A stretch of DNA of 48,399 bases from SMBSF63 sp034003545 (GTDB lineage: Bacteria; Chloroflexota; Anaerolineae; Anaerolineales; Anaerolineaceae). Below the pieces are notes generated by a model. The model was given only the letters and a program-made list of their open reading frames with translations, ran no database searches and was not told the origin of the DNA. The stretch's first letter is position 1. The number at the start of each line of letters is the position of its first letter. A program made the position numbers and the translations under genes. Of the stretch, positions 31,686-39,384 are shown in pieces. The DNA lies in NCBI GenBank assembly GCA_964447155.1, contig CAYURM010000028.1:1-48399 (forward strand), written 5' to 3'.

Positions 31686-32228
31686 TTATGAATCGTGGTT
31701 GAATAATTTCTCAATTGCCTGAGGTACATCTTCTGCAAAGATGAGCATACTGGCTGCCCGCTCATCCAGATAACTGGATTGGGCGTCAAGGAAGGTGGTG
31801 ATCACCCTTTCCCAATCCTTGCCAATCAATACGACGGGTCGCTTTGGCAGGCCGTCGATGATCATACGATTCCAGAGCATGATGATCTCGGCGAGGGTAC
31901 CAGCGCCGCCCGGCAGGGCGATGGCCGCTCCGTCACCGCCTTCAACGAGGGCATTCAGGCGCTCTTGCAGGGTAGGGTATTTCCATTCTTCCTGCACCCA
32001 CTGGTTGGCTTTGGCACCGCGGAAGTCTTCCAGCTCATTGCAGGTTACACCGATCACGTGGGCGCCGGCTTCGGCAGCGCCTTTGGAAACGGCAGCCATG
32101 GTGCCGGAATAACCGCCGGTAAGGACGATGTGACCACGCTCGCCGAGCAGGCGGCCCAGCAGGACGGAATCCAGGTAGAGCGGGGTATTTTCTTTTGCTT
32201 TGGCGCTGCCAAATACGGCAATTTTCAT
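31686..32228 (-). CDS. LOG-family protein (TIGR00730-like, Rossmann fold)
   Basis: This 180-residue protein starts MKIAVFGSAKAKENTPLYLD and has the LOG motif PGGAGTLAE (about 106-114), plus LVVLTGGYSG-like nucleotide-binding segment (HIVLTGGYSGTMAAVSKGA). LOG family proteins hydrolyse the N-glycosidic bond of nucleoside 5'-monophosphates; some make cytokinins, others act in nucleotide salvage. The cellular substrate here is not known. It follows the PilZ gene by 42 bases and precedes ProRS. Confidence 0.88.
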   Translation of the reverse strand: MKIAVFGSAKAKENTPLYLDSVLLGRLLGERGHIVLTGGYSGTMAAVSKGAAEAGAHVIGVTCNELEDFRGAKANQWVQEEWKYPTLQERLNALVEGGDGAAIALPGGAGTLAEIIMLWNRMIIDGLPKRPVVLIGKDWERVITTFLDAQSSYLDERAASMLIFAEDVPQAIEKLFNHDS

Positions 32229-32270
32229 GCGAAGTCCTTTAGGGTGAATTGTATGAGGGGGTGTTTTTTG

Positions 32271-32615
32271 TTAAGCCTTGAAGCCGAAATTCTCGATGAG
32301 CCAGTTGATCTTTTTCAGTTCTTTGGGCGTGCTTTCGTCGATTTTGAATCCGTTTCTTGTTTTTTCAAGTAAAGGGTCAAATTCGCTCCACACGCTGGAT
32401 ACTTTGAGGAAAATAGCCTGCTCACCTTCCATTTCTTCAGGCAGTTGAATGGCGATCTTGAAGACTTTTTCCGGGATCAAGGCGCTTTGTCCGGCGAGCA
32501 TGATCCCTTTGGCATTGATGTCAATCAGATATCCCAGATTTTCGCCAGAATCAATATCTGTAACCTGAAGGTAGTAAACCGGGTGTCTGCGTTTTAGTTC
32601 CCTTTTTTCCGGCAT
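32271..32615 (-). CDS. PilZ-domain protein
   Basis: The 114-residue product begins MPEKRELKRRHPVYYLQVTD and has the PilZ c-di-GMP-binding pattern: the basic RRHPV segment (an RxxxR-like arginine cluster) and later DINAKGIML (D/NxSxxG-like). Such proteins act as cyclic di-GMP receptors. The second motif deviates (NAKG instead of NxSxxG), so binding is uncertain. The ATG at 32615 follows AGGA; a frame from 32735 adds residues unlike the family and overlaps the promoter. Confidence 0.75.
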   Translation of the reverse strand: MPEKRELKRRHPVYYLQVTDIDSGENLGYLIDINAKGIMLAGQSALIPEKVFKIAIQLPEEMEGEQAIFLKVSSVWSEFDPLLEKTRNGFKIDESTPKELKKINWLIENFGFKA

Positions 32616-32679
32616 TTTTATTCCTGACTCAATTTTGGGGAAATTGAACCCAATATGGTTTGTCATACAGGATGGAGCT

Positions 32680-32688
32680 ATTATACCA
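32680..32688 (-). promoter_or_regulatory. Extended -10 promoter ahead of the PilZ gene
   Basis: The minus strand reads TGGTATAAT about 65 bases before the PilZ start. A TTGACC lies only 13 bases upstream, too close to be a normal -35. The site probably starts a PilZ-LOG-ProRS transcript. Confidence 0.5.
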
Positions 32689-32922
32689 TTGGGGGATGGG
32701 TCAACCAGTGAATTCAGGGCTGGGAACGCAGTCAAAAGATGGGTAAATCAACATTTGGAGGTTATTGGGGAGAGCCGTGAAGCGATCGATCGAGGGAATC
32801 TTCTCGCAACGAAAAATTATTGGTTTTAAAATATTTTGCCGGAGCAGTCTCTTCTTATTTTTTGTAATGATGAATTTTGGAACTCTTCCAGCGGGATTGT
32901 AAAGTCACCTTGCCCATTTTCC

Positions 32923-32951
32923 TTGACGTTCAAAATTGGGCATGGTATTAT
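32923..32951 (+). promoter_or_regulatory. Promoter of the iron-regulator/feo operon
   Basis: TTGACG at 32923-32928 and TATTAT at 32946-32951 are 17 bases apart, with TGG before the -10. Transcription would start near 32958, inside the candidate operator. Confidence 0.65.
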
Positions 32952-32969
32952 AAGGTCAGCCTAAAAATA
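32946..32969 (+). promoter_or_regulatory. Candidate DtxR/IdeR-type operator
   Basis: Bases 32946-32969 form an imperfect inverted repeat centred at 32957/32958 with core TAAGGtcagCCTAA (32951-32964). The TNAGG-N4-CCTNA arrangement resembles DtxR/IdeR boxes. It covers the -10 element and the expected transcription start, so binding of the encoded regulator would block its own operon. That it is bound is inference. Confidence 0.55.
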
Positions 32970-32999
32970 AAACCGTATAATGATAAGGTAAACTTGAAA

Positions 33000-34022
33000 A
33001 TGGAAACGAACCTGGCTGAAATTTCGGAGAGTGTGCAGATGTATCTTGTATCCATTATTCGGATACGCAAGGATGATCAACCCGTGCCACTTTCAGTGTT
33101 GGCTGAAGCTCTTTCAGTTTCTCCTGTCTCCGTCAATGAAATGTGCCGCAAAATGCAGGATCAAGGGTTGGTTATTTACCGGCCCTACAAAGGAGTCTTG
33201 TTGACGGAAGAAGGGCAACAGTTCGCCTGTCGCATTCTGCGGCGTCATCGTTTGTGGGAAGTTTTTCTGGTGGATAAATTGGGGTTTTCCTATGAAGAGG
33301 CGCATGAGATTGCCTGTCAGTTGGAGCATGATACGGCCAATTCACTTGCGGATCGGTTGGATGCTTTTCTTGAATACCCTTCTGTCAATCCGTTAGGAGA
33401 GCCTATTCCGAGGGGAGAGGAAAATCTTCAGGTGCGTCCGGTTGTAAAGCTGACAGCAATCCTGGCTGGTCAGAGGGTGCGGGTATTGCGCAGCGACCTG
33501 GATGGTGCAGCCCGAGATTTTTTATCCGAAAATGGCATTCAGCGGGGAGCATGGCTGCAGGTGATGGCTTCTTCGGATGAGGCTGTGCTGGTCAAGATGG
33601 GAGAATCTGTGCTTTCTGTGATGTCAGAATTGGCGCAAGCAATTTTTGTTGAGGCGGATCCTTCTGTTGAATTGCCAGAGAATGTTGTCATGGCAGCACA
33701 GGCATGTCAAATCAATATGGCTCAGGATGTTGAAGAGCCAATCATTAAGGAGAATAAAAGAATGGAACAATCCGCAAATATTATCGTGCAACAGCAAACC
33801 CTGAATAATTTGAAAGTAGGTCAGCGCGGGATTGTGGTCAGCGTGAAGAGTAGTGGTCCAATCAAACGGCGCATGATGGATATGGGCCTGGTGCCCGGCA
33901 GTGAGGTGAGGGTGCTGCGCGTGGCGCCCCTGGGAGATCCAATTGAATTTGAGGTGAAGGGCTACAGTCTCTCTCTGCGTAAATCGGAAGCCAAGAACAT
34001 TATTGTGGAACTGGCGGACTGA
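33000..34022 (+). CDS. DtxR-family iron-dependent regulator with fused FeoA domain
   Basis: The 340-residue protein has an N-terminal winged-helix domain (1-70), a DtxR metal-binding and dimerisation domain (72-135), a middle domain and a C-terminal FeoA/SH3-like domain (about 267-340). The metal ligands match DtxR with a shift of four: M14, H83, E87, H102, C106, E109 and H110 correspond to DtxR M10, H79, E83, H98, C102, E105 and H106. The cysteine favours iron over manganese sensing. It heads a feo operon and probably represses it, itself included. The ATG at 33000 is used; upstream sequence carries the promoter. Confidence 0.92.
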   Translation: METNLAEISESVQMYLVSIIRIRKDDQPVPLSVLAEALSVSPVSVNEMCRKMQDQGLVIYRPYKGVLLTEEGQQFACRILRRHRLWEVFLVDKLGFSYEEAHEIACQLEHDTANSLADRLDAFLEYPSVNPLGEPIPRGEENLQVRPVVKLTAILAGQRVRVLRSDLDGAARDFLSENGIQRGAWLQVMASSDEAVLVKMGESVLSVMSELAQAIFVEADPSVELPENVVMAAQACQINMAQDVEEPIIKENKRMEQSANIIVQQQTLNNLKVGQRGIVVSVKSSGPIKRRMMDMGLVPGSEVRVLRVAPLGDPIEFEVKGYSLSLRKSEAKNIIVELAD

Positions 34023-34034
34023 TTCGAGGAGAAG

Positions 34035-34259
34035 ATGATGCCTTTAGCAATGGTTGAAGCTGGACAGAATGTGACTGTGGTTTCTTTTTGTGGTGGATTG
34101 AATGTTCGTAAGCGGCTTATTGATCTTGGTCTGACGCATGGATTAATGATTCGCGTGCTGCGGCGAGATACCCAAGGGCCTATCATCATAGCAGTAAAGG
34201 ATTCCCGCCTGGCGTTGGGGCGCGGCATTGTGCACAAGATCATGGTTGAGCCTTGCTGA
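34035..34259 (+). CDS. feoA: FeoA-domain protein
   Basis: The 74-residue product is a small SH3-like protein with the FeoA pattern GGLNVRKRLIDLGLTHGLMIRVL and KDSRLALGRGIVHKIMVE. FeoA is a cytosolic partner of the ferrous-iron transporter FeoB. It lies between the DtxR-type regulator, itself carrying a FeoA domain, and the FeoB GTPase gene. GAGGAG at 34026-34031 serves the ATG at 34035 (an ATG at 34038 is an alternative). Confidence 0.9.
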   Translation: MMPLAMVEAGQNVTVVSFCGGLNVRKRLIDLGLTHGLMIRVLRRDTQGPIIIAVKDSRLALGRGIVHKIMVEPC

Positions 34260-34305
34260 TTGCCAAACTTCGCTCTTATATTTTTTAATACCAAGGAGAT
34301 TTTTA

Positions 34306-34806
34306 ATGTCAAATCAATACACGATTGCCCTGGCAGGCAATCCTAACACCGGCAAAAGCACGATTTTCAATGCTTTAACAGGTTCCAGACAGCATGTAGG
34401 CAACTGGCCGGGCAAGACGGTAGAGAAGAAGGAGGGAAGCTGGCGGTATGGGGACACCGATTACAAGGTAGTTGATCTGCCCGGTACTTACAGTCTCACG
34501 GCGTATTCGCTGGAAGAAGTGATTGCCCGGGATTATGTGATCAACGAGCAGCCGGACATGGTGGTGACCGTGGTTGATGCCGCTAACCTGGAGCGTAACC
34601 TGTATCTGGCATTGCAGGTACTGGAAATGGGCGTCAAGGTGGTTATAGCTCTTAATATGAGCGATGTGGCCGAATCGCGCGGTTTTAAGATTGATGTCCC
34701 GCGCTTGTCACGGGCCTTGAATGTGCCGGTGATTCCCACTGTGGCAAGCAAAGGTGAGGGACTGGACGGGTTGAAACAAGCAATTGCTGAAACAGCAGCG
34801 GTTTAA
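34306..34806 (+). CDS. feoB: FeoB N-terminal GTPase domain as a separate protein
   Basis: The 166-residue protein is the G domain of FeoB: G1 GNPNTGKST, switch region GNWPGKTVEKKEG, G3 DLPGTYSL, G4 NMSD and the G5 region near IPTVASKGEG. It ends at TAA (34804-34806) just where the helical regulatory domain of a normal FeoB begins. The membrane part follows in the same reading frame 21 bases later. AAGGAG at 34293-34298 precedes the ATG. It would control ferrous-iron uptake by working with the next product. Confidence 0.92.
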   Translation: MSNQYTIALAGNPNTGKSTIFNALTGSRQHVGNWPGKTVEKKEGSWRYGDTDYKVVDLPGTYSLTAYSLEEVIARDYVINEQPDMVVTVVDAANLERNLYLALQVLEMGVKVVIALNMSDVAESRGFKIDVPRLSRALNVPVIPTVASKGEGLDGLKQAIAETAAV

Positions 34807-34827
34807 TCAGGTATTTTGGGAGAAAAA

Positions 34828-36567
34828 ATGTTAAATCACACGATGGCCTATTCCAGAGGTGTTACTCTGGTTGATTATGGAAGAGAAGTCGAAAATGAAA
34901 TTGTACGCATTCAACAGCTGGTTGAACAAAACAATGCGATGGCACAACGTTTCAATGCCCGTTGGCTGGCGATCAAATTGCTGGAAGAGGACGCAGATAT
35001 TTTGGAGAAAATGTCTGGCTTTGAAAATACAGAGGCCTTATTGTCGCAAGCCAAAAAAAGTGTAGCGCATCTTGTTGAAGTGTATGGTGATGACATGGAT
35101 ACCGTGATCGCTGACCGCCGCTATGGTTATATCAACGGGCTGGTGCGAGAAACTGTGAAGCGCACTCACCAGGAACGGGAAAACCTGTCGGACAAGATCG
35201 ATAAAGTGGTGACCAATCGTATATTGGGGATTCCCATCTTTTTGGCCTTGATGTGGGCAGTGTTCAAGATCACGACCGATGTGGCTGCCCCTTTCCTGGA
35301 TTGGGTGGATGGTGTGATTGGCGGACCAATCACAAATTGGGTGGTGGCTATTTTGAACATGCTGGGTCTGAGCGGCACCTGGGTAGAGAGCCTCTTTGTG
35401 GATGGGGTCATCGCCGGTGTGGGTGGTGTGCTGGTATTTGTGCCGGTATTGATGTCCCTCTATCTGGCCTTGGCTATCCTTGAAGATTCTGGTTACATGG
35501 CGCGGGCTGCTTTTGTGATGGATCGCTTGATGCATGCCCTGGGTTTGCATGGCAAGAGTTTTTTGCCGATGATCGTCGGTTTTGGCTGTACTGTCCCGGC
35601 ACTTTATGCCACCCGTACCCTGGAAAATGAAAAAGACCGGATCCTGACCGGTTTGCTGGTGCCCTTTATGAGCTGCGGTGCGCGCTTGCCAGTATATGTT
35701 CTCTTTGCTTCCATTTTCTTTCCCAGGAATACAGGCGGCATCATCTTCACTTTGTATGTATTGGGTATCGTGGTGGCGATTTTGTTGGGTATGGTTTTGA
35801 AGAATACGGTTTTCAAAGGGAAAGATCAGTCTCCCTTTGTGATGGAATTGCCCCCTTATCGCATGCCTACTGCCCGCGGTATCTGGTTTCACGTATGGGA
35901 ACGCACTGGCAGTTTTGTGCGCAAGGCCTGGACGTTGATCCTGGTTACCAGCGTGATCATCTGGTTTTTGATGGCTCTGCCTGCTGGCGGTACGGGGTCT
36001 TTCGCCGACGTTGATGTGAATGACAGCGTATTCGCTGGCGTATCCAGTGTCATCGCTCCTGTATTTAAGCCTTTGGGTTATGGCGAATGGCAGGCAAGTG
36101 GTTCCCTGATCACAGGTTTTGTGGCGAAAGAAGTGGTGGTAGGTTCTATGGCGCAGGTATATAACGTTGAAGAAGTGACAGACGAGATGGCTGAATCAAC
36201 TACTTTCTTCCAGGATATTGGTGAGATTATTACCAGTTTTTTTGGCGCAGCCTGGGATACGGTCAAGTCGGTTCCATTGATCGTCGGCATTGACTTGTTT
36301 GAAGGGGAAGAGGAAGCTGAGCCGACGGGGCTGATGCTGGCTGTGGAAGATGCTTTCGAGACTTCCAGTGGGGGGCACGGTGCTTTAGCTGCTTTTGGTT
36401 TCATGGTGTTTACCTTGCTCTATACTCCCTGTATGGTGGCTGTGGCTGCCATGCGTCAGGAACTGGGCGCCAAGTGGACCTGGTTCAGCGTGGTGGGGCA
36501 GTTTGTGCTGGCCTGGGTGGTGGCGCTGATCGTTTTCCAGGGTGGAAAACTGCTTGGCCTGGGATAA
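34828..36567 (+). CDS. feoB: FeoB helical and membrane domain as a separate protein
   Basis: The 579-residue protein begins with the FeoB helical spacer (about 10-110, LVDYGREVENEIVRIQQLVE) and continues with the multi-pass membrane region. The Gate motifs are clear: GFGCTVPALYATRTLENEKD and LVPFMSCGARLPVYVLFAS, plus GFVAKEVVVGSMAQVY. It carries Fe(II) across the inner membrane. The start is the ATG at 34828, 5 bases after GGGAG. The frame is continuous with the GTPase gene apart from one TAA, so this is either a natural split or a single nonsense change. Confidence 0.93.
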   Translation: MLNHTMAYSRGVTLVDYGREVENEIVRIQQLVEQNNAMAQRFNARWLAIKLLEEDADILEKMSGFENTEALLSQAKKSVAHLVEVYGDDMDTVIADRRYGYINGLVRETVKRTHQERENLSDKIDKVVTNRILGIPIFLALMWAVFKITTDVAAPFLDWVDGVIGGPITNWVVAILNMLGLSGTWVESLFVDGVIAGVGGVLVFVPVLMSLYLALAILEDSGYMARAAFVMDRLMHALGLHGKSFLPMIVGFGCTVPALYATRTLENEKDRILTGLLVPFMSCGARLPVYVLFASIFFPRNTGGIIFTLYVLGIVVAILLGMVLKNTVFKGKDQSPFVMELPPYRMPTARGIWFHVWERTGSFVRKAWTLILVTSVIIWFLMALPAGGTGSFADVDVNDSVFAGVSSVIAPVFKPLGYGEWQASGSLITGFVAKEVVVGSMAQVYNVEEVTDEMAESTTFFQDIGEIITSFFGAAWDTVKSVPLIVGIDLFEGEEEAEPTGLMLAVEDAFETSSGGHGALAAFGFMVFTLLYTPCMVAVAAMRQELGAKWTWFSVVGQFVLAWVVALIVFQGGKLLGLG

Positions 36568-36579
36568 CGCAGCATGGGA

Positions 36580-36611
36580 AACAGGGGCTGTCTCACGGCA
36601 GCCCCTGTTTT
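36580..36611 (+). terminator. Terminator between feoB and the feoC-like gene
   Basis: Bases 36580-36590 pair perfectly with 36599-36609 around an 8-base loop, followed by TTTTGATATTTTT. Most feo transcripts should stop here, so the FeoC-like gene may be expressed at a lower level by read-through. Confidence 0.8.
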
Positions 36612-36641
36612 GATATTTTTATTCTCTGAAAGAGGCTGGAT

Positions 36642-36932
36642 ATGTTGAAGCAGTTATTAAGGGAATTGGAGAAGGCCGATTCGGGCGTTAACCTGAATGA
36701 GCTTGCAAAAAAACTGTGGGTAGAGCGCAGCGCATTGGAGGGAATGATCGCCTGTCTGGTGCAGACCGGTAAATTGCGGGATGATGACGAGAAAGCGGAA
36801 ACAGAAGAAACTGTAATTTGTTCCACAGGAGGGTGCACTGGCTGCCCTGGCGTGGAGGCCTGCCCCTTTGTGATGAATATGCCGCGCAGTTATTCCTTGC
36901 GGGTTCCCGAAAAGAAAGAAGAAGATGAATGA
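36642..36932 (+). CDS. feoC: FeoC-like winged-helix protein with cysteine cluster
   Basis: The 96-residue product has an N-terminal winged-helix (residues 1-50, LKQLLRELEKADSGVNLNEL) and a C-terminal cysteine cluster C60-x4-C65-x2-C68-x5-C74 like the iron-sulfur or metal site of FeoC proteins. FeoC acts as a regulator or stabiliser of FeoB. Its location after feoB supports the call. It is the last gene of the locus, and a terminator follows. Confidence 0.85.
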   Translation: MLKQLLRELEKADSGVNLNELAKKLWVERSALEGMIACLVQTGKLRDDDEKAETEETVICSTGGCTGCPGVEACPFVMNMPRSYSLRVPEKKEEDE

Positions 36933-36949
36933 GCACAGTTGCCGTACAT

Positions 36950-36982
36950 AAAAGGCTGTCACGTTTCTTGTGACAGCCTTTT
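36950..36982. terminator. Bidirectional terminator between feoC and the GT-C-like gene
   Basis: Bases 36950-36962 pair perfectly with 36970-36982 around a 7-base loop, with A-tract on the left and T-tract on the right. It can end the plus-strand feo transcript and the convergent minus-strand gene. Confidence 0.85.
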
Positions 36983-37017
36983 ATGATGTGAATGAATTTT
37001 TCATCTGAGCGCGTGTT

Positions 37018-39027
37018 TCAGTTTAGCTTGTACAGCAGATAGACCCCGTCGAAATTGAGCGGGGGATTGAATGAGGACAGGAAATCATCAAGGGCTTGCC
37101 ATTCTGCCTCGCCATATTGCACCGCGCCGGACTCGCGCATTAAATTCACGCCGCTTTGGTAGAGCAGGAAATGGGTATAGCCTTCTGCTTGCCAGGCGGC
37201 TTTGATGGCTTGGTTGTCGTGATAGGTGGTCCAGTCGCGTTTCCAGCGGTCCATGATCTCGTCAGGGGCGCAGCGCTCGCCGCAGTAGAAGCTGCGCGGC
37301 TCAAAGAGGAGCAGCGTATGGTGTTCGGCGGGCATCTGGTAGAGATGCTCCATTACCGGGTAATACCAGCCCAGGGCATGCGTGAGGTAGGCCTCTTCAG
37401 TTTGCAGCCCCAGCACGGTTTGCGCGGCGCTGCTTTTGAAGGTGTCTGTAGCGATGTGTACCAGGCTCAACAGGATCACCAGCAAAACAAGCGCCAGCAT
37501 CAGGCGTTCCAGGCGGATGGCGGGCAGTTTGATATTTGCCAGGGCATCATAGCCGGCAGCGGCCAGCACCACAAAGGCAGGAAAGAGGACGAAGTAGTAA
37601 CGGCTTTGGAGGAGGAATCCACTCATTTGATTGCCAATGATCCAGATGATGATGCCGGAGATGGAGATGGCGGCGGCATTTTGCAGGGTGATGCGCTGTG
37701 CTTTTGTCCGTTTGCTTGTGCCGATCAAAGCCAGCGCACCCAGGGCCAGCAGGAGGGGCCCGATAGACATGCCGTAGCCAGGCCCTTTTTCCGAACCCAG
37801 ATAGGTAGCGCGGAAGGGCAAAAACAGAATATCTTTCCAGTTTCCCCAGGGGGGGAGGCTCTGGTATCCGTCCTGGCGGAGGGCGGTCATTGTGCCAGAG
37901 GGAAAGAAGAGTGGATAGGCGGGATTGCCAGTGGTGACCATATTTTTGATTAACCAGGGGGAGAAGACAAGCAAGGCAGGCAGGATGAGCGCAAACATGT
38001 TTGGAATGAGCTTGCGGCCGGTTTGCCAGCAGTGCCAGGCCAGGGCGACCGCCACTGCGATGGCGATCACGCCGGCGGTATATTTGGTGCTGACAGCAAA
38101 GCCCGTAAATACTCCACACAGGATCAGGGACAAACGGTTTTCGTGCTGGCGCCACTGATCAAGGCAGACCATTGCTGCGAAACCAAAAAAGAGACTGAAC
38201 CACTCGACATAGGCGGTGGTGGAGAGGACAAGCATGGAGTACCCAGACAGCAGCGCCGTCAGGCTTACCCAGGCTGCAGTGGTGGAGAAGCGTTTTTGCA
38301 AATAGTCAAGCAGTCCCAGTGCGATCAGGAGGCTGGTCATCCAGCCCAGTAATGCGGCGGCAGGTGCGCCGGCCAGTGACATGAGAGGCAGGTACAGTAT
38401 TTCGACGATCTGCGGCATGCCGGACATGAAAAGCCAGGGCAGGTAGGTGATCCGACCATCGTATAGGTAGGCCTGCGGCATGACGAGATGAGAGACGAGG
38501 GAGTCGAAATATACAGGCGGGGCGAGGGTGATGGTAAGGGTGCAAAGCATTAACAGTGACAGCATGAACCCGATCATCTTGTCAGCCGGGCGTGATGCCC
38601 GCCAGAGAACGGGCAGGCCGGTCAGCCCTTTTCCCCAGGATGTGATCTCTCTGCGCAGCAAGATGGCAGCCAGCAAGATGATCCCCAGCCATACGTACCA
38701 GGGGGGCACGCCAATCAGTGCGCCAGTGATGAGAATAAGCAGACCGATAATGCCCAGTCCGAGACTGCTGGAAAGCACCATCATCGTCATGGGCGGGAGG
38801 TCAGGCTGCCAGTGAAGGCGCTGGTAAATAAATTGCCCCAATCCGCCCGACAGGGCAAACAACAGGGCGCACAGGACTATACGCCAGAATGCGATTGCCA
38901 GACTGGAGGCGATCCGGGCGTCAAAAGGCTTGTGGTTGACGAAGTAGCTGAGAATGATCCCCAGGAACCACAGGAATCCGAGGATTCCCAGGATCAGATT
39001 TTTGCGCGATTTCGACTTCTCTTCCAT
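37018..39027 (-). CDS. Polytopic membrane protein, GT-C glycosyltransferase-like
   Basis: The 669-residue product has about 13-15 hydrophobic helices and a soluble C-terminal tail of about 120 residues. The pattern of an early membrane helix, an extracytoplasmic loop with PPVYFDSLVSHLVMPQAYL, and later PWLIKNMVTTGNPAYPLFFP is seen in GT39/PMT-like and other GT-C proteins that use lipid-linked sugars; the PWxxxNxxxTGNPxxPxxF motif is common in these. No substrate can be named. It follows the small gene at 39043 by 15 bases on the same strand. Confidence 0.72.
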   Translation of the reverse strand: MEEKSKSRKNLILGILGFLWFLGIILSYFVNHKPFDARIASSLAIAFWRIVLCALLFALSGGLGQFIYQRLHWQPDLPPMTMMVLSSSLGLGIIGLLILITGALIGVPPWYVWLGIILLAAILLRREITSWGKGLTGLPVLWRASRPADKMIGFMLSLLMLCTLTITLAPPVYFDSLVSHLVMPQAYLYDGRITYLPWLFMSGMPQIVEILYLPLMSLAGAPAAALLGWMTSLLIALGLLDYLQKRFSTTAAWVSLTALLSGYSMLVLSTTAYVEWFSLFFGFAAMVCLDQWRQHENRLSLILCGVFTGFAVSTKYTAGVIAIAVAVALAWHCWQTGRKLIPNMFALILPALLVFSPWLIKNMVTTGNPAYPLFFPSGTMTALRQDGYQSLPPWGNWKDILFLPFRATYLGSEKGPGYGMSIGPLLLALGALALIGTSKRTKAQRITLQNAAAISISGIIIWIIGNQMSGFLLQSRYYFVLFPAFVVLAAAGYDALANIKLPAIRLERLMLALVLLVILLSLVHIATDTFKSSAAQTVLGLQTEEAYLTHALGWYYPVMEHLYQMPAEHHTLLLFEPRSFYCGERCAPDEIMDRWKRDWTTYHDNQAIKAAWQAEGYTHFLLYQSGVNLMRESGAVQYGEAEWQALDDFLSSFNPPLNFDGVYLLYKLN

Positions 39028-39042
39028 CGTCCCCCCTGGAGG

Positions 39043-39288
39043 TTACTTATGATCTTTCCGGCGTTCTTGTTCGACAAAGATTTCTTCCAGAGCGTTTAAT
39101 GCTGCCTGGGCTGAATCGCGCTGTTCGGAATGCCAGCCAACCTCATCTAACATACGGTTGAGATGATCAATGACGACCTGGCGGTCGTGCTGGTTGAGCG
39201 GTTTGAAAGACTGAATGATTTTCTGTGGCTCGCGGGAGAGCATATTGTCCCAGAATTCTGCCAGAAATGCTTCATTTTGTGTAAACAT
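39043..39288 (-). CDS. Small conserved-looking protein of unknown function
   Basis: This 81-residue product (MFTQNEAFLAEFWDNMLSRE at the start) is not recognised. It is highly charged and largely helical, has no signal peptide, and ends RRKDHK. The ATG at 39288 is chosen with AGGTGG upstream; an in-frame GTG at 39300 is possible. Only 15 bases separate it from the membrane protein downstream, so the two are likely co-transcribed, and the terminator of the EF-G gene lies just upstream. Confidence 0.65.
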   Translation of the reverse strand: MFTQNEAFLAEFWDNMLSREPQKIIQSFKPLNQHDRQVVIDHLNRMLDEVGWHSEQRDSAQAALNALEEIFVEQERRKDHK

Positions 39289-39317
39289 AGGGTCACCCAC
39301 CTGCCGATTGGATTTGA

Positions 39318-39357
39318 ATAATAAAGCTGGAAGGAGGCCTCCTTCCAGCTTTATTAT
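39318..39357. terminator. 40-bp perfect palindrome, terminator of the EF-G paralogue
   Basis: The two 20-base halves (39318-39337 and 39338-39357) are exact reverse complements. In RNA this gives a very stable hairpin with A/U-rich ends, suited to stop transcripts from either strand. It stands 28 bases past the stop of the minus-strand EF-G-like gene. Confidence 0.8.
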
Positions 39358-39384
39358 ACTTTTTTCTGCTAAAAGAGGAGAGAA

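Noticed and set aside
32877..32999. N-terminal extension of the DtxR-type regulator
   Set aside because: The extension would cover the promoter and operator, and the DtxR family start aligns with the ATG at 33000.
34804..34830. Frameshift splitting feoB
   Set aside because: Both parts are in the same frame with a single TAA between them, so an indel is not the cause. The split is listed as a finding instead.
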